Of a DNA stretch of 64,000 nt, positions 33,562-42,343 are shown in pieces. The position numbers were made by a program, and so were the translations under genes. The first letter of the stretch is position 1. Each line of letters opens with the position of its first letter. Origin of the DNA: BCD1 sp965230565 (GTDB lineage Bacteria > Bacteroidota > Bacteroidia > Chitinophagales > Saprospiraceae); the NCBI GenBank assembly GCA_965230565.1, contig CBDDLH010000007.1, positions 62,001 through 126,000 of the forward strand, given 5' to 3'. The notes under the pieces were generated by a model. It was given only the letters and a program-made list of their open reading frames with translations, did no database searches and was not told where the DNA came from.

Positions 33562-34923
33562 ATGTTCAAAAGTGTCAACCCAGTAACACAAGAAATGCTC
33601 AGGAATTACGATTCAATGAGTTCTGAACAAATCAATTTCGCCATTGAAACGGCAGACAATGTATTTCGTCAGTGGAAAAAAATCCCTTTGGAAGAACGGG
33701 TTGAAATGATCAGGTCCATCGGGGCAGACCTTAGAAATAATACTCAAGAATATGCTAGGCTCCTTACCCTGGAAATGGGAAAGCTTAGAACAGAAGCTGA
33801 GGGAGAGATCCTTAAATGCGCCTGGCTTTGTGATTATTATGCCGATAATGCCAGGCGTTTTTTAACTCCCGAAGTAATTGAAACGGAATACTCTAAAAGT
33901 TATGTAGCTTATCAGCCACTGGGTGTCATATTGGGAATCATGCCCTGGAATTACCCCTTCTGGCAATCATTCCGTTTTGCAGTTCCGGCATTGCTGGCCG
34001 GGAATACTGTTTTGCTAAAACCTGCACCAAATGTACCCCAATCGGGGATGGCCCTGGAGCAAATTTTCTCTGAAGGCTTTGATAGAAAAGGCGTTTTTCA
34101 AACCGTTTTTGCTGAAGTGGAAGATATCCCTTCTGTTATTAATCATCCAAAAGTAGCCGGCGTTTCCTTAACAGGTAGTAATAAAGCCGGATCTGCTGTG
34201 GCTTCGCAGGCAGGAAATGCCATAAAAAAATGCCTACTGGAACTTGGAGGTAGTGACCCATTCATCGTACTGGCGGATGCCGATATTGAAAAGGCAGTAA
34301 ACATGGGTTTTGCTTCCAGAATGATCAATTGCGGTCAGACTTGTATTTCTGCCAAACGTTTTATTCTCCAGGAAAAAATAGCCGACAGATTTATCAATGG
34401 TCTGAAAAGAAAAATCGATGCTTTAACTCATGGAGATCCTGCAGACCAGGAAACAACGATTTCGGTTATGGCCAGAAAAGACCTTGCTGAAACACTACAA
34501 ATCCAGGTCGATAAATCTGTTGCAATGGGTGCCAATGTGCTGCATCAGGGTGGTCATTTCGACAAAGCAAGTAATTATTTTCACCCGATGATTCTGGGAA
34601 ACGTAACAAAAGGAATGCCTGCTTATGAAGAGGAATTATTTGGTCCGGTTTTTACGGTTTTTATTGTCAAATCCGAACAAGAGGCTATTGACATCGCTAA
34701 TGATTCCATATACGGACTGGGAGCATCTGTATGGTCTGAAGATCAGGAAGTGGCGGAATCCATTGCTCTGGAGTTGGAGGTCGGTGCGGTTGCCATAAAT
34801 GACATGGTAAAATCCGATCCCCGGTTACCATTCGGCGGAGTCAACCAATCCGGATTTGGCAGGGAACTCGCTTTGGAAGGCATAAGAGAATTTGTCAATA
34901 TCAAATCTATAGTTTTGAAATAA
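33562..34923 (+). CDS. NAD(P)-dependent aldehyde dehydrogenase, succinate-semialdehyde dehydrogenase type
   Basis: 453 residues from ATG 33562 (MFKSVNPVTQEMLRNYDSMS); an in-frame 40-residue N-terminal extension (from 33442) is basic, repetitive and not part of the family. It oxidises an aldehyde, probably succinate semialdehyde, to the acid. Catalytic residues are visible: Asn130 in MPWNYPFW, Lys153 in LLKPAPNVP, Glu227 in LELGGSDP and the nucleophile Cys261 in NCGQTCISAKR. The length and the CAWLCDYYADNARRFL block resemble the Sad/YneI branch. The next gene, trmH, starts 68 bp downstream. Confidence 0.9.
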   Translation: MFKSVNPVTQEMLRNYDSMSSEQINFAIETADNVFRQWKKIPLEERVEMIRSIGADLRNNTQEYARLLTLEMGKLRTEAEGEILKCAWLCDYYADNARRFLTPEVIETEYSKSYVAYQPLGVILGIMPWNYPFWQSFRFAVPALLAGNTVLLKPAPNVPQSGMALEQIFSEGFDRKGVFQTVFAEVEDIPSVINHPKVAGVSLTGSNKAGSAVASQAGNAIKKCLLELGGSDPFIVLADADIEKAVNMGFASRMINCGQTCISAKRFILQEKIADRFINGLKRKIDALTHGDPADQETTISVMARKDLAETLQIQVDKSVAMGANVLHQGGHFDKASNYFHPMILGNVTKGMPAYEEELFGPVFTVFIVKSEQEAIDIANDSIYGLGASVWSEDQEVAESIALELEVGAVAINDMVKSDPRLPFGGVNQSGFGRELALEGIREFVNIKSIVLK

Positions 34924-34991
34924 TTTTGGATCTTTGACTGGTAGTAAAGAGAAAAGAAAGATCAGTTTTTGGAGATAAAAATCATTTAACA

Positions 34992-35648
34992 ATGACACCG
35001 GAGAGGGAAAAGAGATTTATGGAGATTGCTTCCAGGAGGCAACCTAATTTAACCATTATTTTAGAGAACGTACACGATCAGCACAATATCGGAGCAGTTT
35101 TACGTACGGCAGATTCTGTTGGCATCAAAGAAGTTTTTGTACTTTACTCTGAGCCGGAACTGGCGGTAAAAAATATCGTGCTTGGAAAAAGAACATCTTC
35201 CGGTGCCCGGAAATGGGTGGATGTACATTTTTACACTGATCTGGATGCCTGCTTTGAGCACGTTCGCCAAAACTATGACCTAATTCTTAGTACTCACCTG
35301 GATGAAAAACCCAAGTCGATTTACGATATCGATCTCACTCAATCAATAGCCCTACTTTTCGGGAACGAACATGACGGCGTTTCTGAAGAGGCTTTAAAAC
35401 AATCTGACGGCAACTTCATTATTCCGCAAATGGGTATGGTAAAAAGCCTGAATATTTCCGTCGCCTGCGCCGTAACCCTATATGAAGCATTCCGCCAGCG
35501 CAATGAAAAAGGTTTTTACACTGAAAACAAACCTATGGCTGAAGCAGAACAATTGGCACTTTACGAAGAATATGCACGAAGGCATGAAAGTAAAGCCACC
35601 CGAAAAAAAGCCTTCAATCAGGACTTCCGGGGAAACGTCGAGAAATGA
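34992..35648 (+). CDS. trmH: tRNA (guanosine-2'-O-)-methyltransferase, SpoU/TrmH family
   Basis: 218 residues. SAM-dependent enzyme with the SPOUT knot; TrmH methylates G18 of tRNA. Motif 1 ENVHDQHNIGAVLRTADSVG (about 25-44), motif 2 LLFGNEHDGVSEEAL (about 121-135) and motif 3 IPQMGMVKSLNISVACAV (about 145-162) are all intact. The C-terminal ~50 residues (LALYEEYARRHESKATRKKA) are the helical, basic extension typical of TrmH rather than RlmB. Plus-strand gene following the dehydrogenase by 68 bp. Confidence 0.9.
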   Translation: MTPEREKRFMEIASRRQPNLTIILENVHDQHNIGAVLRTADSVGIKEVFVLYSEPELAVKNIVLGKRTSSGARKWVDVHFYTDLDACFEHVRQNYDLILSTHLDEKPKSIYDIDLTQSIALLFGNEHDGVSEEALKQSDGNFIIPQMGMVKSLNISVACAVTLYEAFRQRNEKGFYTENKPMAEAEQLALYEEYARRHESKATRKKAFNQDFRGNVEK

Positions 35649-35701
35649 TCCGTTTCCGTCGGTAAGGTTGGACAGGGAGACAGGTTTTTTCTAAATTTTC
35701 C

Positions 35702-35709
35702 TAACTTTG
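35702..35709 (+). promoter_or_regulatory. Candidate -7 element TAACTTTG
   Basis: Matches TAnnTTTG and lies 77 nt before the ATG at 35787. No -33 TTG at normal spacing. Confidence 0.3.
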
Positions 35710-35786
35710 TTTAACATGACAGGACCAGCTTGACTACTATTCACTTTACGGTCAACAGGTGCTGTTTAAATCAATTTACTGAAACT

Positions 35787-36230
35787 ATGATAAAAAATGC
35801 TATTAAAATCCTGCTGTTATTGGTAGTGGGAGTCGTTGCTTACAACCTGTTTTTTGGAACGGAACAGGAAAAAGAACAATCCAAGGAAATCATCTCTGAT
35901 GTCAAGGATTTCTCAAAAAGTGCCTGGAATCTGCTAAAGGAGGAACACCAAAAGTTTAAAGATGGCAAGTACGATGATGCCGTGGACAAAATTGAGGGTG
36001 GCGTTGATAAACTTAAGGACGTTTACTCCGGACTCAGAGACAAGGCAAAACAGGTGGAGGACAGCGGCCTGCTGGATCAGCTGGATCAACTGGAACAAAA
36101 AAGGCAGGATTTGGAAAAGCAACTTTCCGATAAAACCCCGGAGAGTTATGATGAGAAGCAGATCGAAAAAGACTGGAAAAATCTTTTGGATGATACCCAG
36201 CAAGTCCTTGATGACCTGGAAAAGAAATAA
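35787..36230 (+). CDS. Small membrane-anchored coiled-coil protein
   Basis: 147 residues from ATG 35787 (MIKNAIKILLLLVVGVVAYN); a 19-codon upstream extension has no signal character. One N-terminal helix (about 5-24) is followed by a highly charged, helical, coiled-coil-prone region (EQEKEQSKEIISDVKDFSKS, then LLDQLDQLEQKRQDLEKQLS), presumably outside the inner membrane. No family recognised; no enzymatic motif. Candidate promoter TAACTTTG at 35702. Confidence 0.72.
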   Translation: MIKNAIKILLLLVVGVVAYNLFFGTEQEKEQSKEIISDVKDFSKSAWNLLKEEHQKFKDGKYDDAVDKIEGGVDKLKDVYSGLRDKAKQVEDSGLLDQLDQLEQKRQDLEKQLSDKTPESYDEKQIEKDWKNLLDDTQQVLDDLEKK

Positions 36231-36386
36231 TCAATTTATATAGTTACGGGATTCGGGCCTGTCTGAATGCTTCAGGAGGCAGGTTGCAGGTTAGGAGTTC
36301 AACCTTTGAAGGGACATAATCTGTAACCTGCACTCGTATCTTGCAACTTGCTACAAGCAATAAATTAATCAAACAAAACCAACTTT

Positions 36387-37319
36387 ATGACCGGAATTGA
36401 TGCCATCCGAATTAACTTCAATCCGGATCAGTTATTATTCCTGAATATCTGCCTCGGATTTTTGATGTTCGGAGTAGCACTGGATCTAAAAAAGGAAAAT
36501 TTCCTATACATTTTCCGTCAGCCCAGGATCGCATTGATCGGTTTAACCTCTCAATTCATCCTGCTGCCAATTCTTTCCGTTTTGCTTATCATAATTTTGC
36601 GCCCCCCAACCAGTATTGCCCTCGGAATGATTCTGGTTGCCTCCTGCCCTGGCGGAAATGTTTCCAATTTTGCAGTACACCTGTCCAAGGCCAATGCAGC
36701 ACTTTCCGTGCTCCTGACCTCAATTTCAACCCTTGCAGCCATTGTGGTCACTCCGTTTTATTTCAAATACCTGAGCATTTACATCCCCGGAACTGAAGTG
36801 TACGCCAAAGACCTTCAGGTCAGCCCGGAGGATATGGCCGGCACCATTATACGATTAATTGTAGTTCCTTTAATCCTGGGGATGTGGATCAACAGCAGAT
36901 TTGAAAATTTCACATCCAAAATAAAAAAGCCGGTTCGCATTCTCTCCTTAATGATTTTTTTGGGATTCGTAGTTTTTGCCATCATAGGTAATTTTGAGAA
37001 TATCAAGAACTATTTACACATGGTATTTTTCCTGGTACTGGCACATAATGTCATGGCACTAAGCACGGGATATTACTGGGCAAAGCTATGGCGTTTACCC
37101 AATACGGACGCCCAGGCAATTTCCCTGGAAACAGGCATTCAAAATTCAGGACTGGGGTTGATCCTGATCTTTAATTTTTTTAACGGACTTGGCGGCATGG
37201 CTATGATAGCAGCCTGGTGGGGCGTCTGGCACCTGATTTCTGCTTTTAGTATGGCCATGTTCTGGAAAAACAGGAATACTAAAAGAGAATTGCTAAGCAC
37301 TCAGGTTACTGAATCCTAA
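36387..37319 (+). CDS. Bile acid:sodium symporter (BASS) family transporter
   Basis: 310 residues with about nine or ten membrane helices. Sodium-coupled transport of organic anions (bile-acid-like, pantoate, pyruvate or others). The fold signature is visible in FLMFGVALDLKKENFLYIFR at the N-terminus, SCPGGNVSNFAVHLSKANAA (about 88-107), the Pro/Gly-rich crossover with Na+-site residues, and ETGIQNSGLGLILIFNFF (about 248-265), the second half-site. Convergent with the lipoprotein gene, whose stop is at 37320, directly after this one's. Confidence 0.9.
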   Translation: MTGIDAIRINFNPDQLLFLNICLGFLMFGVALDLKKENFLYIFRQPRIALIGLTSQFILLPILSVLLIIILRPPTSIALGMILVASCPGGNVSNFAVHLSKANAALSVLLTSISTLAAIVVTPFYFKYLSIYIPGTEVYAKDLQVSPEDMAGTIIRLIVVPLILGMWINSRFENFTSKIKKPVRILSLMIFLGFVVFAIIGNFENIKNYLHMVFFLVLAHNVMALSTGYYWAKLWRLPNTDAQAISLETGIQNSGLGLILIFNFFNGLGGMAMIAAWWGVWHLISAFSMAMFWKNRNTKRELLSTQVTES

Positions 37320-39779
37320 TTACCTGACAGCATAAACCTCATTACCATTGGCGAGTATTAAGGTCATGGTTTTACAATTATTGGCCCAGATTGCTCCAAA
37401 AGGCTGCGTCCCGGCAAGTGGAAAAAATGGGAATAATTCGCCGGTTGGTTTTAGTAGGAACACCTGACCTGCCGATTTGGAAAATGTCCCGATCAGGTCT
37501 TTATTGCCACATCCGCCAGGAATTGTAAAAACCATATCTAATTCACTGGTTAAAGATTTTTCAAAAAGCGTCTCAAAACTGAGTTCCCGATACCCGCTGA
37601 GGGAAATACTATTCCCGCTAATCGCCAGGTAATCTTTTCTAGGATCACCCGTTACATCTGCAAATGCAAACCCGACATCCGTATTATTGCCGCAGGACAG
37701 TCGCAGGTTAAAATGTTCTCCAAGCGGATTAACCACCTTTATTTTTCCTTCAGTATTGCAACATACAATTCTGTTGATTCCCGGGATATTTGAACCAGGT
37801 TCATTTTGGTAATATGGCCCACTTTTGTATTGTCCTTCCAAAGCCGGTATTTCGAAAATACTTTCTCCAAACTTATTCAAAACAACCAATTGCTGAAGGG
37901 AATCCATGGTAAATAAATAATCCTGCTGCTTGAATTGAAAATGCTGAAAAGGGAATAAGACCGGGGATTCAAGCTCCAAAGGACTCCAACCATCTAATGG
38001 CTCTCCCGTCATTTCGAAGCCAAATACTTTTTGACCGCAGGGAACCAGGAAAGCATAATCCTGATTGTTTTGAAAATCAATCATGGTAAGAGGCGCTGTG
38101 GCCGGTTCATTTATCTGCCAGGGAAATCCCGGAAGGTAATTCCCCGACAGATCTATGCCTGTTAATTCATTGGCAGTATTAAAAAACAAAGCTTCCTGAT
38201 TCCTAAATGAAATCGACTGAATCTTTCCTATAACCGGATCGCTCAATCGCAATTCCCAAATTACTTGTCCATCAGTCGCATTAAGACAATAAAGGGCATT
38301 GTTACCGCCTTGTAAAATAATCTTGTCTCCAACAATACATGGGGCCATGCTTGCTACCGCCGGAAGCCGGGTACTCCATATTTTTTGTCCGGCAAACCTG
38401 TTTTCGTCAGAAAGTTGTTGAAGAGCAAGCTCAAACTCAAGCTGCTCACTCCCCTTTCCCAAAGGAGATACCAAAACAGACATATCCAACTGTCCAAAAG
38501 TTTCAGACAAATCATTGTCGCTGAACAAAGTCGAATTAAAAAAAGAAGCAGAGGCCCCTAAACGATTGAATTGGTTACCGCCAGTACTGATCATTTCTAA
38601 TAACTCCTGATTTCTGACCATTGTATTTCCTACCAAAATATCGTCTAACATCAGCCTGAGGCTTTTCATGGTTTTGGCAAAAATTACGAAATCATCCACC
38701 CTTACAAAATATGCGTTATTTTCGGATGAGCTCCAAATATCCGTTTTTCCAATTGGAACTATTGAAAACATTCCATGATCCACAGACTGTTCAAGCGAAA
38801 GGTTTTCGATTAGTTGGGTAATTGACACTTCCGCTTTTACTTTATCGCCAATAGGAAAAATGGCTATTTGTTCTTCAAATCCTGTTTCCTCCGCTTTTCC
38901 AATTACGGCATAATGACTTTCTACCCAGGGAAGGACATATGCTTCAAAGTCTTTGCCCTTTATTAAAGAACTCACGGGTTTTATTGTTAACTGCCCCACC
39001 CTGCCCGGCACATGCTCCAATAACCTAAGTTGCTGTTCAGCAGTAAGGGTGGTTTCAAAGGAAATGTCACTTGTTTTCGGCCAGGCTTCGCCTTGAATCA
39101 AAAGGCTGTCATTTACAGGGATGTTTAGCTGTAACTGGTCAAAGGTTTCGCCCAACATCCGGAAAACATCTTTTCCGGCAGGAGTTAAATATCCGGAATA
39201 GAAGGTGGTCAACATCTCCGGGTTTAAATGAACGGAATATTTACCGGAACGATTGAATTCAGTCGTTTTAAACGCCCCGGTGTTTCCTGACTGATCCATA
39301 ACTGCTTCAATGGGATATGCCTGGGTTGCTATCAATAAATGCCCTTTATGCATCGCGAAAAAAAAGCCTGCTTTTCCTCCGGCTTTGTACAATTCTGTTC
39401 CCTTGTAAATATAGGTTTCAATGGAGGATCCATATTGAGATTCGACCTGTTCAAATAACTCACCGGCAGATAAAAACTTTTGAACTTGTATCATGATCAT
39501 AACGGATTCACGATCTGGTACCAATACCGTCTTTTGGTCTTTAAGTAAATTTTTCAATTTCAATCGTTCGATTATCTCCCAAAGTTGATCAGGCCTGCCT
39601 TTTGGAGGGATCAAATTAACTACCTCATTTAGAGAATCCAGGTTACTTAACTTCTGTGCACTGATGGCTATTGCTGTATTTTCCGGAATCAGGGCCAGGG
39701 GAGATCGGCTGCCAGTGCATCCGCTAGCCAATAAAACAATAATAAACCACAGTAAAATCGGTACAGATAAATATTTCAT
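37320..39779 (-). CDS. Lipoprotein with DUF3352-like N-terminal and PQQ-like beta-propeller C-terminal regions
   Basis: 819 residues from ATG 39779 (MKYLSVPILLWFIIVLLASGC); a 63-codon in-frame extension upstream lacks signal features and runs into the divergent DUF423 promoter. Cys21 is the lipid attachment site. Residues ~30-480 resemble DUF3352-type proteins (LIPENTAIAISAQKL, FFFAMHKGHLLIATQAYPI). From about residue 490 the chain contains PQQ/PilB-like propeller strands (KIILQGGNNALYCLNATDG QVIWEL, EALFFNTANELTGIDLSG). The stop codon abuts the BASS gene's. Function unknown; surface or periplasmic location likely. Confidence 0.75.
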   Translation of the reverse strand: MKYLSVPILLWFIIVLLASGCTGSRSPLALIPENTAIAISAQKLSNLDSLNEVVNLIPPKGRPDQLWEIIERLKLKNLLKDQKTVLVPDRESVMIMIQVQKFLSAGELFEQVESQYGSSIETYIYKGTELYKAGGKAGFFFAMHKGHLLIATQAYPIEAVMDQSGNTGAFKTTEFNRSGKYSVHLNPEMLTTFYSGYLTPAGKDVFRMLGETFDQLQLNIPVNDSLLIQGEAWPKTSDISFETTLTAEQQLRLLEHVPGRVGQLTIKPVSSLIKGKDFEAYVLPWVESHYAVIGKAEETGFEEQIAIFPIGDKVKAEVSITQLIENLSLEQSVDHGMFSIVPIGKTDIWSSSENNAYFVRVDDFVIFAKTMKSLRLMLDDILVGNTMVRNQELLEMISTGGNQFNRLGASASFFNSTLFSDNDLSETFGQLDMSVLVSPLGKGSEQLEFELALQQLSDENRFAGQKIWSTRLPAVASMAPCIVGDKIILQGGNNALYCLNATDGQVIWELRLSDPVIGKIQSISFRNQEALFFNTANELTGIDLSGNYLPGFPWQINEPATAPLTMIDFQNNQDYAFLVPCGQKVFGFEMTGEPLDGWSPLELESPVLFPFQHFQFKQQDYLFTMDSLQQLVVLNKFGESIFEIPALEGQYKSGPYYQNEPGSNIPGINRIVCCNTEGKIKVVNPLGEHFNLRLSCGNNTDVGFAFADVTGDPRKDYLAISGNSISLSGYRELSFETLFEKSLTSELDMVFTIPGGCGNKDLIGTFSKSAGQVFLLKPTGELFPFFPLAGTQPFGAIWANNCKTMTLILANGNEVYAVR

Positions 39780-39785
39780 ATGCTG

Positions 39786-39817
39786 TTGTAATGTCCAGCC
39801 CGAATTTAATACATTTG
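39786..39817 (+). promoter_or_regulatory. Bacteroidota-type promoter for the DUF423 gene
   Basis: TTG (39786-39788) and TACATTTG (39810-39817) are 21 nt apart, fitting the consensus; the ATG is at 39847. Confidence 0.55.
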
Positions 39818-39846
39818 TAAAATTAATCTGCCTACATACTATCACA

Positions 39847-40248
39847 ATGAGAAAAACATTATTCAGAACAGGTGCTCTATTTGGATTCTTTGCTGTTATT
39901 TTTGGTGCCTTTGGTGCCCATGCCCTCAAGGAACACCTCACCCCGGAACAACTGGACTCATTCCACACTGGAGTCAGGTACCAGTTTTATCATGCCTTAG
40001 CCTTATTATTCATGGCAATACTCATGTACAAAAGGAAAAATAAGCTGATTGAATACACCGGATGGTTTTTCATTTCAGGGACCATTCTTTTTTCAGGTTC
40101 GATTTACCTGCTTGCCTTGCGCAATATCATAGGTTTTTCGGCAAGCTGGCTGGGACCAATTACGCCCATAGGCGGTACTTTACTGATCATTGGATGGGCG
40201 TTGCTTTTCGTCTCCAGTTTTAGGGATAATGATTATAAAAAAGGTTAA
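39847..40248 (+). CDS. DUF423 family membrane protein
   Basis: 133 residues from ATG 39847; a 61-codon upstream extension overlaps the promoter and is rejected. Four predicted membrane helices: GALFGFFAVIFGAFGAHAL (about 7-26), YQFYHALALLFMAILM (about 45-62), WFFISGTILFSGSIYLLAL (about 73-92) and GPITPIGGTLLIIGWALLFV (about 104-124). The motif GAFGAHALKEHLTPEQLDSF with the internal HALALL segment is the DUF423 (YwdK/YgdD) signature. Function unknown. A hairpin with a T-run follows the stop (40247-40275). Confidence 0.9.
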   Translation: MRKTLFRTGALFGFFAVIFGAFGAHALKEHLTPEQLDSFHTGVRYQFYHALALLFMAILMYKRKNKLIEYTGWFFISGTILFSGSIYLLALRNIIGFSASWLGPITPIGGTLLIIGWALLFVSSFRDNDYKKG

Positions 40249-40275
40249 GTTTAATCAAAATGATTAAACTTTTTG
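40247..40275 (+). terminator. Rho-independent terminator of the DUF423 gene
   Basis: AAGTTTAATCA (40247-40257) and TGATTAAACTT (40261-40271) form an 11-bp stem with a 3-nt loop, directly overlapping the stop codon and followed by TTTTG. Confidence 0.7.
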
Positions 40276-40300
40276 TTAACATAACTTTATGATTTATTTA

Positions 40301-40331
40301 TTTGTTTGTTTTCAAATAGAAATTACCTTTG
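40301..40331 (+). promoter_or_regulatory. Bacteroidota-type promoter for the 40454 gene
   Basis: TTTG (40301-40304), 19-nt spacer, TACCTTTG (40324-40331), both boxes matching the consensus. Leader to the ATG would be about 115 nt. Confidence 0.6.
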
Positions 40332-40453
40332 TGAAAAGTAATTTTTGATATTTTGCTTTTGAAATAAGTTCGTTTGGCTAGGGGTTTCAAATTGAAAACT
40401 CTTTCCGCTAACTTTTTCTAAAACCTTTTTTAATTAATTTTTCACCAAAAAAA

Positions 40454-41029
40454 ATGAACTCGATGAAAAAGAAAATTTTTTCCACTTTAGTCTTTGCCCT
40501 GGTTTTTGGATCGACAATCTTTGCCCAAGTTGAAGTTAAATTAAACCCAATTGGTTTATTATGGGGAGGAGTTACGGCTTCAGGAGAAGTCATACTTTCC
40601 GAAAATATGGGTGCGGAATTAACCCTTGGCCTCGCAAATACTAACCTTACCATTTTCACAGGAGACAACACCAAAACCACAGGTTTTAAAGGTACAGGAG
40701 CATTCAAATACTACTTTTCACCGATAGATGGTGGTGATGGCTTTTATGCAGGAGCATACGTTAAATACAGACTCTTGTCCGGAAAGTATGACAGTTCATT
40801 TACCAACCAATCCGAAAGTATAGATTGGAACAAGCTTGCGGTTGGACTTTTAACCGGTTATAAATGGGTAGCTGACTCTGGTCTGCTTTTTGAAATAAGC
40901 GGTGGTTTTGGCCGTACTTTCGTCAATAATATTTCGACCACTGAAGATGATGAAAGTTACGACTTTAGCGACATTCCATTTTTTAATTTTGATTTGGTAG
41001 GCAGATTTGCTGTTGGTTACAGATTCTAA
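40454..41029 (+). CDS. Small outer-membrane beta-barrel protein (DUF3575-like)
   Basis: 191 residues with a signal peptide (MKKKIFSTLVFALVFGSTIFAQ; the start may instead be the Met at 40463). The rest has alternating strand pattern (VEVKLNPIGLLWGGVTASGE, AFKYYFSPIDGGDGFYAGAY, LLFEISGGFGRTFV) and ends in a C-terminal aromatic strand (FDLVGRFAVGYRF), typical of an outer-membrane barrel of eight strands; the N-terminal KLNPIGLLWG block resembles DUF3575. Own promoter at 40301 and strong hairpin downstream at 41037. Role unknown. Confidence 0.8.
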   Translation: MNSMKKKIFSTLVFALVFGSTIFAQVEVKLNPIGLLWGGVTASGEVILSENMGAELTLGLANTNLTIFTGDNTKTTGFKGTGAFKYYFSPIDGGDGFYAGAYVKYRLLSGKYDSSFTNQSESIDWNKLAVGLLTGYKWVADSGLLFEISGGFGRTFVNNISTTEDDESYDFSDIPFFNFDLVGRFAVGYRF

Positions 41030-41036
41030 TTTTTTT

Positions 41037-41072
41037 CCTCAATCGCCTTAAAATAGTTTAGGGCGATTGAGG
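41037..41072. terminator. Strong hairpin between convergent genes
   Basis: A 16-bp stem (41037-41052 with 41057-41072, one G-U pair) closes a 4-nt loop TAGT, 8 nt after the stop of the 40454 gene and 44 nt before the stop of the convergent gene. Followed by T-rich sequence on the plus strand. Confidence 0.75.
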
Positions 41073-41115
41073 ATCTTCTTTCAACTTTCCTCCCCTATCT
41101 TCTTTCCTCCTATTA

Positions 41116-42213
41116 TTATTTCAATCTCACCTTCATCCTGACCGGCTGATGATCGGTGTATAAAAAATCCAGATCATCCGTTTGAATTCTAAGTAATTGG
41201 ACATTGGGAGAAATCAGATAAAAATCGATCACCGTAATAAAAGTTTCACCCGATTTATAGCTATCCCTTACTTTCCTATTGGTAGGCGTATTTGAATCAT
41301 AACACCAGGTCCAATCTGAAGGAACAAAACCGTGTTCTATATTAGTTTGTGTATACCCTGAAGTGTTCCCCGGCATAAATTTATCAAACTGAAACCCGGG
41401 AGGACATTGATTCCAGTCGCCGCCTACAATGACATAGTTTCCTTTTTCATACTCCTCCAAAAAAATCTGATTCAAGAATTCCATTTGGGCCGCCTTGAGC
41501 GATCCATCTTTATCATAGGCAGAGTTATGGACGTTAATGACAACCATTTCCTTTCCATTATTCACCTTAAACCGCTGAATGGCTGCACACCGATCCAGCT
41601 GAAAAATACGGGTCGGCCAATCAAATGAACCAGGTAATTGAACTCTGGTGGTAGATTCAGGCTGATATTTGGAAAATGACCCTAAACCACTGTCGGTAGC
41701 TCCATATGCCTTCCAAGGCTGGAAAATGGGTAAAGGCACCCAATCCACCTGGTAATTCACCGCATAACAACTGGCATAATCGGGTAACAAATTCGAAATA
41801 TTGGCAAACTGGTTGGTATAATAACTCCTTTTCGAACGATTTTCAACCTCCTGTAAAAGCATAAAATCGGAAGGGTTGTTTTTAATATAGGTATTAATTC
41901 CTTCGTTATATTTTTCAACATTTTCCCTTGAAGAACGAACCATTCTGTCTCCGGAAAAGAACATATTGCCTCCGTCAAAGAAAAAATTGGCCTCTGCTCC
42001 TAATCCTCCATAACCCAAATTCCAGATGGTGAAAGTAAAAACACTATCCCGGATATTCGTTTCTGCTGCCGCTTGAGCAGGCTGCACAATATTTTGAGGT
42101 GCCGGTTGAAAGTCCCTCACCGTACCATAAACTAAAACACCGCCTACATACAAAAGAATCAGTAAAGCAAACCACAGGAATCCTTTCAGGATTATTTTAA
42201 AAGTACGTTTCAT
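41116..42213 (-). CDS. Endonuclease/exonuclease/phosphatase (EEP) family protein, membrane-anchored
   Basis: 365 residues. One N-terminal helix (about 8-28, KGFLWFALLILLYVGGVLVY) then an EEP fold: TFTIWNLGYGG (about 60), the metal-binding Glu in MLLQEVENRS, HNSAYDKDGSLKAAQMEFL, VVGGDWNQCPPGF and the C-terminal TDHQPVRMKVRL with Asp-His. Such proteins hydrolyse phosphodiesters or phosphoinositides; substrate unknown. The sequence suggests an enzyme domain on the outer face of the inner membrane. Ends opposite the convergent barrel gene with a shared hairpin between. Confidence 0.85.
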   Translation of the reverse strand: MKRTFKIILKGFLWFALLILLYVGGVLVYGTVRDFQPAPQNIVQPAQAAAETNIRDSVFTFTIWNLGYGGLGAEANFFFDGGNMFFSGDRMVRSSRENVEKYNEGINTYIKNNPSDFMLLQEVENRSKRSYYTNQFANISNLLPDYASCYAVNYQVDWVPLPIFQPWKAYGATDSGLGSFSKYQPESTTRVQLPGSFDWPTRIFQLDRCAAIQRFKVNNGKEMVVINVHNSAYDKDGSLKAAQMEFLNQIFLEEYEKGNYVIVGGDWNQCPPGFQFDKFMPGNTSGYTQTNIEHGFVPSDWTWCYDSNTPTNRKVRDSYKSGETFITVIDFYLISPNVQLLRIQTDDLDFLYTDHQPVRMKVRLK

Positions 42214-42288
42214 GAAAAAATATTAGGGAATTGTGACTTTCGGCAAAATGACCGTCTTAAAAGCAGAGTTAAACCTCTTTTCTCAAAT

Positions 42289-42336
42289 TATCTTTGTCTA
42301 GAAGACCTTTTGTACCGTACAAAAGGTCTTTTTTTT
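42289..42336 (+). other. Plus-strand promoter-like box followed directly by a strong intrinsic terminator
   Basis: TATCTTTG (42289-42296) matches the -7 consensus; 6 nt on, AAGACCTTTTGTAC (42302-42315) and GTACAAAAGGTCTT (42317-42330) form a 14-bp perfect hairpin that runs into a T8 tract to 42336. The orientation is plus, although both flanking genes are minus-strand. It could end an antisense or small RNA transcript, or be fortuitous. Confidence 0.65.
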
Positions 42337-42343
42337 GCAAATT

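Noticed and set aside
42302..42336. Terminator of mutS
   Set aside because: The T-run is on the plus-strand side, so it cannot terminate the minus-strand mutS transcript in the usual way.
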